This document shows positions 25,243-31,995 of a stretch of 32,935 bases of DNA, one piece after another. A program made the position numbers and the translations under genes. Within the stretch, counting starts at the first letter, position 1. Every line of letters starts with the position of its first letter. Below the pieces are notes generated by a model. It was not told where the DNA came from, did not search any database, and saw nothing but the letters and a program-made list of their open reading frames with translations. Origin of the DNA: Terriglobia bacterium (GTDB taxonomy: Bacteria > Acidobacteriota > Terriglobia > Terriglobales > Acidobacteriaceae); assembly GCA_020073395.1 (NCBI GenBank), contig JAIQFF010000040.1, forward strand, positions 1 through 32,935, read 5' to 3'.

Positions 25243-25442
25243 CTGTCATCCTGAGCGGAGCAGAAAGTTCGCAAAGCGAACCTTCTGCGGAGTCGAAGGC
25301 CCCCTATAGTGAGAAATGCTGCCGGCACAGGCAGGTTTTTTACCCTGGAAGTATCTGAGCCGGCGTTCCCTTGCACAATAGGGATCTTTCGACTGCGCGG
25401 CTGCCTCGCGGAGCGAAGCAGCCACTCCGCTCAAGATGACAG
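25243..25442. repeat. inverted pair of hairpin-bearing repeats
   Basis: The left arm (25243-25311) starts CTGTCATCCTGAGCGGAG, then has a hairpin with AGAAAGTTCGC and GCGAACCTTCT arms, then CGGAGTCGAAGGCCCCC. The right arm (25373-25442), read on the other strand, starts CTGTCATCTTGAGCGGAG, then has a different hairpin (GGCTGCTTCGC / GCGAGGCAGCC), then GCAGTCGAAAGATCCC. Flanks are conserved while hairpin stems differ but still pair. The element fills the gap between efp and the acylphosphatase gene. Confidence 0.8.
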
Positions 25443-25456
25443 GGGTTAGGTTAGGA

Positions 25457-25756
25457 ATGACTTCGGCTGAAAAAGCTACGCAGGCGCGCCGCTTCCTCGT
25501 CCGCGGACGAGTGCAGGGCGTGGGTTTTCGTTGGTTTGTAGAGCGCGAGGCACACCTGCTTGGCATCGCCGGATGGGTGCGCAACAATGCCGATGGTAGC
25601 GTGGAAGTCCTGGCCATGGGATCGCGCGATCAACTGTTCGGGCTGAGATCGCGGCTGCGCGCGGGGCCGCGCGCCGCCCGCGTGGATGATGTCGAAGAAG
25701 TCGAAACCAAGCCGGTCGCCGGCCTCACAACTTTTCGCATCGAAGGAGCCTGGTAA
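25457..25756 (+). CDS. acyP: acylphosphatase
   Basis: This small enzyme hydrolyses acyl phosphates. The 99-residue product has the signature RFLVRGRVQGVGFRWFVEREA with catalytic Arg25, and GWVRNNADGSVEV with catalytic Asn in the VRNN segment (43-44). Length is typical. The start at 25457 (MTSAEKATQ) is preferred over an upstream ATG at 25436, which lies inside the repeat. The stop at 25754-25756 abuts the apt start codon, so the two are translated from one mRNA. Confidence 0.93.
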   Translation: MTSAEKATQARRFLVRGRVQGVGFRWFVEREAHLLGIAGWVRNNADGSVEVLAMGSRDQLFGLRSRLRAGPRAARVDDVEEVETKPVAGLTTFRIEGAW

Positions 25757-26314
25757 ATGCCGAATCCCGCGCCCCAGCAGCCGCGGCTTGACTGCGAGCC
25801 GCTGAAAAAGCTGATCCGCGAAGTTCCGGATTTTCCCAAGAAGGGCATCCTCTTCTACGACATTACCACCCTGCTTAAGGACAAGCTTGGCCTCGCCATG
25901 CTGATCGATGCGCTATCCGAACACTACCTCACCGCCGGCATCGACCTGGTGCTGGGCATGGAGGCGCGCGGATTTATCTTCGGCCCGGCCGTCGCCTATC
26001 GTCTGAATGCGGGCTTCGTCCCGCTGCGCAAACCCGGCAAGCTGCCCGCGGCCACCGCCAAGTTTGATTATGCCCTGGAATACGGCACCAACACTCTCGA
26101 GATCCACAGGGACGCTATTCAGAAAGGCCAGCGCGTGCTGATTGTCGATGACCTGCTGGCCACCGGCGGCACCGCCGAGGCCACGGCCGGGCTGGCCCGT
26201 TCGCTGGGCGCGGAAATTGCCGGGCTGGGGTTCGTGGTCGAACTCGACTTTCTCAAGGGGCGGGACAAGCTTAAGGAGTACGACGTATTTTCGTTGCTGC
26301 ACTACGGGGAGTAG
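25757..26314 (+). CDS. apt: adenine phosphoribosyltransferase
   Basis: Apt makes AMP from adenine and PRPP (purine salvage). The 185-residue protein shows [20 protein letters not shown] near the N-terminus, the [14 protein letters not shown] loop, PLRKPGKLP, and the PRPP-binding motif [13 protein letters not shown] at 127-139. All are standard for type I Apt. It starts directly after the acylphosphatase stop, indicating an operon. Confidence 0.96.
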   Translation: MPNPAPQQPRLDCEPLKKLIREVPDFPKKGILFYDITTLLKDKLGLAMLIDALSEHYLTAGIDLVLGMEARGFIFGPAVAYRLNAGFVPLRKPGKLPAATAKFDYALEYGTNTLEIHRDAIQKGQRVLIVDDLLATGGTAEATAGLARSLGAEIAGLGFVVELDFLKGRDKLKEYDVFSLLHYGE

Positions 26315-26353
26315 AAAACAGCAATTGGCAGTTGGCGCTTAGCTATTCCGGTT

Positions 26354-26626
26354 TCATGCTGGGGGAGGGTTCGACGTGCTCACGATCAGCTCCCCTTCCT
26401 TCGCCAGATAGCTTTTCTTCCGGAACCAATCCTCCATCGCCACTTTCAGCTCGTTGATGGGAACGTGGGTCCCGATTTCCATCACCCCATCTCCAACCGG
26501 CAGGGTGTTGTCAAAGACGCTGGCGTTGGTGAAGTTGCGCATGGAAAAACTGTCGAGCCACTTCAGCGGACAGGGCAGGCGCCGTCCGTTCTGCTCGTAT
26601 TCCACGCGAATCCTGCGGGCAAACAT
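26354..26626 (-). CDS. conserved-looking hypothetical protein, 90 aa
   Basis: I do not recognise this family. The 90-residue product begins MFARRIRVEYEQNGRRLPCP, has a central SVFDNTLPVGDGVMEIGTHV, and a charged stretch ELKVAMEDWFRKKSYLAKEG. It has no signal or membrane segment and reads as a small soluble alpha/beta protein. Its codon use resembles its neighbours. It converges on apt across 39 bases, and its upstream side abuts the nested inverted repeat at 26660-26809. Confidence 0.6.
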   Translation of the reverse strand: MFARRIRVEYEQNGRRLPCPLKWLDSFSMRNFTNASVFDNTLPVGDGVMEIGTHVPINELKVAMEDWFRKKSYLAKEGELIVSTSNPPPA

Positions 26627-26659
26627 GCAGCAATTTAACCACAGAATTCAAATCACCAC

Positions 26660-26809
26660 GGCCCACGTAGGGGCAGGACCTGTCCTGAGCGAAGTCGAAG
26701 GATGTCCTCATCTGCCCGGCGAAGCGAAGCTCCGCTATTTCCGCGCATGCAAGAACCTGTCGAGCTGCGCTCGACTGGGCAGATGAGGACATCTGCCCCT
26801 ACGTGGGCC
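26660..26809. repeat. nested inverted repeat with an inserted repeat
   Basis: The outer arms are 17-bp perfect: GGCCCACGTAGGGGCAG (26660-26676) and CTGCCCCTACGTGGGCC (26793-26809). The inner arms are also 17-bp perfect: GATGTCCTCATCTGCCC (26701-26717) and GGGCAGATGAGGACATC (26777-26793). The left side matches the repeat at 7036-7087 except for the TCCTGAGCG...CGAAGGA repeat (26683-26702) inserted in it. Confidence 0.8.
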
Positions 26810-26869
26810 CTTAGCTTGACAGTCGGTCCTCCCCGGCATACGCTTCCGCGGCTGCATCTGGAGGCACCT

Positions 26870-27127
26870 ATGTTCGTGGGCGGCGGTTTGATCTACATCA
26901 TTCTGGTGGGTCTGGTCGCGGGCTGGGCTGCGGGCAAGATCATGAAAGGCGCGGGCTACGGCGTGATTGTCGATATTCTGCTCGGCATCGCCGGCGCCCT
27001 ATTCGGCAGCTGGGTTCTGCGCGTGCTGGGCATTTACACCAGCGGCGGGTTAATTCCCAGCATTCTGGTGGCGATTCTGGGCGCCGTGCTGCTGGTGGTC
27101 ATCGTGCGCGCGCTAAAGCGAGCTTGA
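26870..27127 (+). CDS. GlsB/YeaQ/YmgE-family small membrane protein
   Basis: This 85-residue, three-helix inner-membrane protein is of the 'transglycosylase-associated' family, linked to stress in several bacteria but without a known activity. Seen are the GGGLIYIILVGLVAGWAAGK first helix, the family GAGYGVIVDILLGIAGALFG segment, and a final VAILGAVLLVVIVRALKRA helix. GGAGG lies seven bases before the ATG at 26870. The longer open frame upstream runs into the inverted repeat and is rejected. Confidence 0.9.
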   Translation: MFVGGGLIYIILVGLVAGWAAGKIMKGAGYGVIVDILLGIAGALFGSWVLRVLGIYTSGGLIPSILVAILGAVLLVVIVRALKRA

Positions 27128-27132
27128 TCCGG

Positions 27133-28215
27133 CTAGTCTGATCCGCCGGGACCGATCTGCACCAGATCAGTTGCGTCTGGTTGCCGGGAAGCGAGTGTCT
27201 GCCACCGCGCCGGCATCACCGAGCCTGACCGCAGAAGATTCATCAGCGAGCCAATCGCAGTCGAACCGCGGACCAAGTGTCCGATGCTTAGCGGGCCTAC
27301 CAGCTTTCGCTGCTGCACGTGATGCAATCCGCTTGAAACTACGCAGCCGCACTGGCTGCAATCCGGCGTACCCCCAAAAATGCATGGCTCGACCCGCGTC
27401 GTCAGGTCAGCCGAGAAGTTCGTGGACATCCTGGAGAATAGACATTCCTGCGGATTCTTCGGGGGCTCGAGAATGGCTTGCGCGATCCCCGGGTTCATCA
27501 GCAGTTTCGGATAAGTCTCTCTCAGGCCAGGCAACTGCTCCGCCACCCGTTGCCGCTCCTCCAGGGTAAGCATTTCCGGCGTGTTTTCGCCTTGCTGCGG
27601 ACTGTACAGGCTCACCCAGATCCGCTTGACCTCGGGCCGGGCCTGCCAGAACGCCAAATACTCTTCCAGATATCCTGGGCGCTTCATCATTGGCCCAGTG
27701 ATGGTCCAATGAATGTTCACCTCGCGGCCGTGGATATTTTGCAGGATGCGCTCATAGGTAGCCGGCTTGCGCCGTGGATCGTGGTGCTCGGGCAGGCCGT
27801 CGATTGAAACCGCCACCCGGTTCCGTCGCAGTCCCATCCATTCCATCGGAATGGGGATGATTCCGCTGGTCACCACCATGCTGAAAATATTCCGTCGGCT
27901 GAGTTCGGGCAGAATGCGGCTGAGTTCGCGATGCCGGATCATGGGCTCGCCGCCCACCAGGGAAACATGCAGCGGCCGGTGTTTCTTCACCAGCCCTAAA
28001 ACTCCCTCCACTAACGCTTCGCCGCGCAGGTCCGAAAGTTCGGTCAACTTTTTTTCGCCGCCCAGATGGAAGTCGCCGTAGGCATAACATCCCGGACAGC
28101 TCAGCGGACACTCACGGGTAATTTCGATCGAAAGCATGGGGGCCCGGCCGCTCAGGATACTTCCCCAGGCGGCAAACAGTTCTCCTACAGTCATTCCAGG
28201 ACGTGATTGGGACAT
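27133..28215 (-). CDS. radical SAM protein with C-terminal cysteine cluster
   Basis: The 360-residue protein carries the radical SAM cluster motif C-x3-C-x2-C at C36, C40 and C43 (EITRECPLSCPGCYAYGDF), the GGEPMIRH motif that follows it, and a VAVSIDGLPEHHDPRR strand. The C-terminal part has EPCIFGGTPDCSQCGCVVSS, a cysteine cluster like a reduced SPASM/auxiliary Fe-S domain. No neighbour gives a substrate: GlsB and pckG flank it and there is no peptide precursor. It is probably a modification enzyme of unknown target. Confidence 0.82.
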   Translation of the reverse strand: MSQSRPGMTVGELFAAWGSILSGRAPMLSIEITRECPLSCPGCYAYGDFHLGGEKKLTELSDLRGEALVEGVLGLVKKHRPLHVSLVGGEPMIRHRELSRILPELSRRNIFSMVVTSGIIPIPMEWMGLRRNRVAVSIDGLPEHHDPRRKPATYERILQNIHGREVNIHWTITGPMMKRPGYLEEYLAFWQARPEVKRIWVSLYSPQQGENTPEMLTLEERQRVAEQLPGLRETYPKLLMNPGIAQAILEPPKNPQECLFSRMSTNFSADLTTRVEPCIFGGTPDCSQCGCVVSSGLHHVQQRKLVGPLSIGHLVRGSTAIGSLMNLLRSGSVMPARWQTLASRQPDATDLVQIGPGGSD

Positions 28216-28519
28216 AGGGTTTCCAGATTAGATGCGGCAGAGCTCGCTGCCGCTGAGGAAAAAGAGCAGCAGCGCTGAACCGGAAGTGCGTACTTCGATT
28301 TCGGTTTGCGGAATGGAACCAGGGCTGCCACCCAATTTTGGCCGGGTGTAAGCCTAATGATTGCAGTTTCTTAGCGGCGTTGCAGTCTGATCAAGCCTGA
28401 GGCTTGCCGGTCCGCCGATTGTCCAGCCGCAAGCATTTCGGCTACATCTCTGGCAGAATGGAAGGTACGAATAACGCACATCGCAGAACCTTGAGCCTGC
28501 TTCCATTTCCCTGTTCAGG
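28216..28519. other. 304-base divergent gap between the radical SAM gene and pckG
   Basis: It holds a hairpin, GCGGCAG (28234-28240) with CTGCCGC (28247-28253), just upstream of the radical SAM gene. An 88-codon minus-strand frame (28354-28620) overlaps pckG and looks like noise. I see no clear promoter for either gene and no other structure. Confidence 0.5.
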
Positions 28520-30346
28520 ATGGCTATGAAAACTGCACGTTCGCGCGGGTCGCTCACGCGCAATATACATCTCGTCAAATGGGTCGAAAAAACTGCCGAA
28601 TTAACCAAGCCCAAAAACATTCACTGGGTGGATGGCTCGCAGGCGGAGTATGACAAACTCTGCCGCGAAATGGTGGCCAGCGGTTCCTTCACCAAGCTGA
28701 ATGAAGACCTATGGCCCGGCTGTTTCCTGGCTCGTTCCGACCCGAGCGACGTGGCCCGGGTCGAAGACCGCACCTTCATCTGTTCCCTGTCGAAGGACAA
28801 CGCCGGTCCCACCAACAACTGGGAAAATCCCTACACCATGCGCCGCAAGTTGAAGGAAAAATTCAACGGCGCCATGCAGGGGCGCACCATGTACGTCCTC
28901 CCCTTCAGCATGGGCCCGGTGGGCGGGCCGATGTCGCAGATCGGCGTGGAGCTTACTGATTCCCCATATGTGGTCGTGAACATGCGCATCATGGCCCGCA
29001 TCGGGATCGACGTCTTCAAGGAAATTGACAAAGACGAGCAGCGCGTTGTGCCTTGCATCCACAGCGTGGGCGCGCCGCTCGCTCCCGGTCAGAAAGATGT
29101 CCCCTGGCCCTGCAACCTGGAAAAATATATTGTCCACTTCCCCGAGACCCGCGAGATCTGGTCGTACGGGTCGGGCTACGGCGGCAACGCGCTCCTGGGA
29201 AAAAAGTGCTTTGCGCTGCGGATCGCCTCCAACATCGCGCGCGACGAAGGCTGGATGGCCGAGCACATGCTCATCCTGGGAGTGGAAGATCCCCACGGCA
29301 AGAAGACCTATGTGGCGGCGGCCTTTCCCAGCTCCTGCGGCAAAACGAATTTCGCCATGATGGTACCCCCCACCGGATTGAAGGACTGGAAAGTTTGGAC
29401 GGTCGGAGACGATATCGCCTGGATCAAGCCTGACGCCCAGGGCTGCCTGCGCGCAATCAATCCGGAGGCCGGGTTCTTCGGCGTGGCGCCGGGAACATCG
29501 CAGAAAACCAATCCCAACGCGATGGCGACGCTCTCCCGCAACACCATCTTCACCAACGTGGCGCTCACCCCGGAAGGCGGCATCTGGTGGGAGGGTATGA
29601 CCGACGAGCCCCCAGCAGAATTGCTGGACTGGCAAGGACATCAGTGGACGCCGGAGATCGCCGAGAAAACCGGCACCAAAGCGGCGCACCCCAATGCGCG
29701 TTTTACCGCTCCGGCTTCGCAATGTCCCACCATCGACGCCGCCTGGGAAGATCCCACCGGGGTTCCTATTAGCGCGATTATTTTCGGCGGCCGCCGCGGT
29801 GCCACCATTCCCCTCATCTACCAGGCTTTCAACTGGAGCGCCGGAGTTTACGTCGGCGCCACCATGGGATCGGAGATGACCGCCGCAGCTGCGGGAGAAG
29901 TCGGCAAAGTTCGCCGCGACCCCATGGCCATGCTTCCCTTCTGCGGCTATCACATGGGAGATTATTTTCGCCATTGGATCAAAATGCAGCGTTCGCTCAG
30001 CCGGACGCCGCGTATCTTCCACGTGAACTGGTTCAGAAAAGATGCCGACGGCAAATTCATCTGGCCCGGCTTCCGCGACAATATGCGAGTGCTCAAGTGG
30101 ATCGTGGACCGCGTCCACGGCCGCTCTCAGGGCAAGGAGACGCCCATCGGGTGGACCCCCCACTACGAAGACATCGAATGGAAAGGCCTGGACTTCCCCA
30201 AGGAAAAGTTCGAGAAATTACAGTTCGTTGACCGGGCAGCGTGGAAGTCCGAGGTGATCGGGCACGAAGAGCTCTTCATTCTACTGCACGCGCACTTGCC
30301 GCCGGAGATGATCTACGAGCGGGAACTGCTGATCTGCCGGCTTTAA
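28520..30346 (+). CDS. pckG: phosphoenolpyruvate carboxykinase (GTP)
   Basis: PckG interconverts oxaloacetate and PEP at the head of gluconeogenesis. The 608-residue protein is the GTP-dependent type. It has the N-terminal [35 protein letters not shown], and the kinase-1 loop [13 protein letters not shown] (269-281) with the reactive Cys273. The kinase-2 region [14 protein letters not shown], the guanine-binding [14 protein letters not shown], and [16 protein letters not shown] follow. A second ATG at 28526 has AGGA at a better spacing and may be the true start. The gene ends just before a 62-base palindrome. Confidence 0.97.
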   Translation: MAMKTARSRGSLTRNIHLVKWVEKTAELTKPKNIHWVDGSQAEYDKLCREMVASGSFTKLNEDLWPGCFLARSDPSDVARVEDRTFICSLSKDNAGPTNNWENPYTMRRKLKEKFNGAMQGRTMYVLPFSMGPVGGPMSQIGVELTDSPYVVVNMRIMARIGIDVFKEIDKDEQRVVPCIHSVGAPLAPGQKDVPWPCNLEKYIVHFPETREIWSYGSGYGGNALLGKKCFALRIASNIARDEGWMAEHMLILGVEDPHGKKTYVAAAFPSSCGKTNFAMMVPPTGLKDWKVWTVGDDIAWIKPDAQGCLRAINPEAGFFGVAPGTSQKTNPNAMATLSRNTIFTNVALTPEGGIWWEGMTDEPPAELLDWQGHQWTPEIAEKTGTKAAHPNARFTAPASQCPTIDAAWEDPTGVPISAIIFGGRRGATIPLIYQAFNWSAGVYVGATMGSEMTAAAAGEVGKVRRDPMAMLPFCGYHMGDYFRHWIKMQRSLSRTPRIFHVNWFRKDADGKFIWPGFRDNMRVLKWIVDRVHGRSQGKETPIGWTPHYEDIEWKGLDFPKEKFEKLQFVDRAAWKSEVIGHEELFILLHAHLPPEMIYERELLICRL

Positions 30347-30408
30347 TGGAGGACGGGTGTCTCGCCCGTCTCGCGCCGCGCCGGACGGGCGGGGACGCCC
30401 GCCCTCCA
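30347..30408. repeat. 62-base imperfect palindrome after pckG
   Basis: TGGAGGACGGGTGTCTCGCC at the left and GGGGACGCCCGCCCTCCA at the right are inverted copies with few mismatches. It sits between the convergent ends of pckG and the gene at 30414-30770, so it may also stop transcription both ways, although no T-run is present. It contains the GGGCGAGACxCCC core shared with the hairpins at 24071 and 30867. Confidence 0.65.
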
Positions 30409-30413
30409 TCAAA

Positions 30414-30770
30414 TTACTCTACCGGTTGGGCCTCTGGCTGCTGCACCACCGCTTCGAGGTGTTTCAGCGTCTCATCCACGGAGAGGGAATACATTTCCCG
30501 TCCTACACCTTCGCCGGATTCCAGCGCGGTCTTCAAATAGTGCCCAGCAATTTCTACCGCGAGCGGGTCCGTGATTACCTTGCCGGTGCGTTTCTTGTAC
30601 TCCACCCATGCCGGATGGGGCAGGGCGACCCAGACGGTCCGCCCGTCCACCAGAAACTTGATATCGACGGCGTCGGCGTGACGAGTGGCTATGGCAACAA
30701 TGAGTGCCCGGTAGATGCAGTGCACATCATTCTTGGTCCAGCGATCGACAGCGTGGAAGTCCTGATACAT
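30414..30770 (-). CDS. hypothetical protein, 118 aa
   Basis: I do not recognise this family. The product begins MYQDFHAVDRWTKNDVHCIY, continues ADAVDIKFLVDGRTVWVALP, and has a hydrophilic helical C-terminus (TLKHLEAVVQQPEAQPVE). It has no signal or membrane segment. The open frame extends back to 30935, but the upstream part is encoded by tandem hairpin repeats. The ATG at 30770 sits 10 bases after a good promoter, which fixes the start. Confidence 0.65.
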   Translation of the reverse strand: MYQDFHAVDRWTKNDVHCIYRALIVAIATRHADAVDIKFLVDGRTVWVALPHPAWVEYKKRTGKVITDPLAVEIAGHYLKTALESGEGVGREMYSLSVDETLKHLEAVVQQPEAQPVE

Positions 30771-30780
30771 AACTGCCAAA

Positions 30781-30809
30781 ACTATATCTGACCTGATTAT
30801 CGTGGGCAA
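30781..30809 (-). promoter_or_regulatory. promoter of the 30414-30770 gene
   Basis: On the minus strand TTGCCC (30804-30809) and TATAGT (30781-30786) are separated by exactly 17 bases. Transcription would begin about 4 bases before the ATG at 30770, a nearly leaderless mRNA. Confidence 0.6.
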
Positions 30810-30820
30810 ATCGTAGCGCC

Positions 30821-30906
30821 GCCGGCATCCTGCCGGCTGTCGCGGGGGCATCCTGCCCCCGCAGCCGTGGGCGAGACGCCCACCGGACTGCCGCCGGCAC
30901 GGCGGC
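30821..30906. repeat. four tandem hairpins with shared cores
   Basis: GCCGGCATCCTGCCGGC (30821-30837), then a 21-base GCGGGGGCATCC hairpin (30842-30862), GTGGGCGAGACGCCCAC (30867-30883), and GCCGCCGGCACGGCGGC (30890-30906). The cores GGCATCCTGCC and GGCGAGACGCC recur at 24043-24088. Confidence 0.75.
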
Positions 30907-30967
30907 GATACATTTGCTCTGCGTAGCGCAAACATGTCCTATGATGAATAATCGTTCATCGACTCCA

Positions 30968-31582
30968 ATGAAAAACCTGGGCATCCTCCTCTCCGGACGC
31001 GGTTCCAACTTCGAAGCCATCGCGAGAAACGTCGCGGCTGGCAAAATTGCTGACGCACGCATCGCTGTCGTCATCTCGAACAAACCCGATGCTGGCGGCC
31101 TGGAAATCGCGAAGCGCATGGGATTGGAAGCCGTTGTCATTTCCTCCAAAGGCAAGCCGCGCGAAGAACACGATCGCGAAATGGTGGCGGCGCTGCAACA
31201 GCACAAAGTCGATCTCATCTGTCTCGCGGGATACATGCGTCTGCTGTCGCCCTGGTTCGTGCAGCAATTCCCGCGACGCATCCTGAATATTCACCCCTCG
31301 CTGCTGCCCGCATTTCCCGGCCTCGAGGCCCAGGAGCAGGCGTTCGCCTACGGAGTGAAAGTCACCGGCTGCACCGTGCATTTCGTAGATGAAGAACTGG
31401 ATCATGGCGCCATCATCGTGCAGAAGACCGTACCCGTGCTGGACACCGACGACGAGCACACGCTGGCGGCAAGAATTCTGGAACAGGAGCACGTGGCGTA
31501 CTCGGAAGCGATCAATATTATCTTGCAGGGGAAGTGCGCGATTGTGGGCAGGCGGCTTGTGACGAACGTCACATCGGGGTAG
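30968..31582 (+). CDS. purN: phosphoribosylglycinamide formyltransferase
   Basis: PurN transfers a formyl group from 10-formyl-THF to GAR in purine synthesis. The 204-residue protein starts MKNLGILLSGRGSNFEAI. It has the LICLAGYMRLLSPWFVQQF strand and the active-site residues N107 and H109 in NIHPSLLPAFPG and D145 in ELDHGAIIVQ, matching E. coli N106, H108 and D144. Upstream ATGs at 30914, 30941 and 30944 are in frame, but the family start is at 30968. A TATGAT at about 30939 could be the -10 box. purE and purD lie 15 kb away in the window. Confidence 0.96.
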   Translation: MKNLGILLSGRGSNFEAIARNVAAGKIADARIAVVISNKPDAGGLEIAKRMGLEAVVISSKGKPREEHDREMVAALQQHKVDLICLAGYMRLLSPWFVQQFPRRILNIHPSLLPAFPGLEAQEQAFAYGVKVTGCTVHFVDEELDHGAIIVQKTVPVLDTDDEHTLAARILEQEHVAYSEAINIILQGKCAIVGRRLVTNVTSG

Positions 31583-31599
31583 GCCGTTCGGCACAGACA

Positions 31600-31632
31600 T
31601 TTCAGATTTGAGATTGTAGATTGCAGATTTTC
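31600..31632 (+). repeat. GATTGCAGATT-family repeat, left of the four-helix gene
   Basis: The A/T-rich run ending GATTGCAGATTT (31619-31630) is perfectly complementary over 12 bases to AAATCTGCAATC at 31955-31966 on the other side of the gene. Confidence 0.65.
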
Positions 31633-31941
31633 ATGGGGCCGACGCTCAATTCTGAGGGCTTGAAGGACCGTACTAAGTATTTCGCTCTGGCGGCAATTCG
31701 TCTGTGCCGATTGGTGCAGCCAAGCCAGGAATCGCGGATTATTACGCGTCAGTTGCTTCGATCCGCCGCGTCCGTGGCGGCAAATTACCGTGCCGTTTGC
31801 CGATCGCGTTCGAGGGCGGACTTCGCCTCCAAGCTTGGAATCGTGCTAGAAGAAGCAGATGAGTCACTATTTTGGCTTGAGCTCTTGCTCGATTCGGGAG
31901 TCGTTGAGTCCCACAAGATACAACCTCTGCTTGAAATCTGA
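31633..31941 (+). CDS. four-helix-bundle protein (S23/23S-IVS family), C-terminally short
   Basis: The 102-residue product matches the small four-helix-bundle family first seen in 23S rRNA intervening sequences. Evidence is LKDRTKYFALAAIRLCRLV, the RQLLRSAASVAANYRAVCRS segment, and KLGIVLEEADESLFWLELLL. Members usually go on for about 20 more residues after the position of QPLLEI (an ANELxxIF... helix). Here a TGA inside the flanking repeat ends the protein, so it lost its tail when the repeat arrived or decayed. The ATG at 31633 is used; a TTG at 31621 is in frame but lies in the left repeat. Function is unknown. Confidence 0.75.
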   Translation: MGPTLNSEGLKDRTKYFALAAIRLCRLVQPSQESRIITRQLLRSAASVAANYRAVCRSRSRADFASKLGIVLEEADESLFWLELLLDSGVVESHKIQPLLEI

Positions 31942-31966
31942 AATCTAGAATCTGAAATCTGCAATC
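31933..31966 (+). repeat. GATTGCAGATT-family repeat, right of the four-helix gene
   Basis: GAAATCTGAAATCTAGAATC is followed by TGAAATCTGCAATC. It is an inverted relative of 31600-31632. It supplies the stop codon of the four-helix gene and the DNA just upstream of the tyrS -10 box. Confidence 0.65.
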
Positions 31967-31980
31967 CCCACAGCTGCCGC

Positions 31981-31986
31981 TATAAT
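31981..31986 (+). promoter_or_regulatory. -10 box of tyrS, nearly leaderless
   Basis: A perfect TATAAT ends 9 bases before the ATG at 31996, so the mRNA should start within about three bases of the start codon. No T-box-like leader fits in the space. A -35 is not clear. Confidence 0.55.
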
Positions 31987-31995
31987 CTTTACCCT

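Noticed and set aside
28354-28620. 88-codon minus-strand frame upstream of pckG
   Set aside because: It overlaps the pckG start, has no ribosome site or motif, and its composition looks non-coding.
28709-30163. 484-codon frame antisense to pckG
   Set aside because: pckG is certain in this region. Long antisense frames are common in G+C-rich genes, and the translation has no recognisable motif.
30821-30906. CRISPR array
   Set aside because: The units are self-complementary hairpins of different length with no unique spacers, and no cas genes are nearby.
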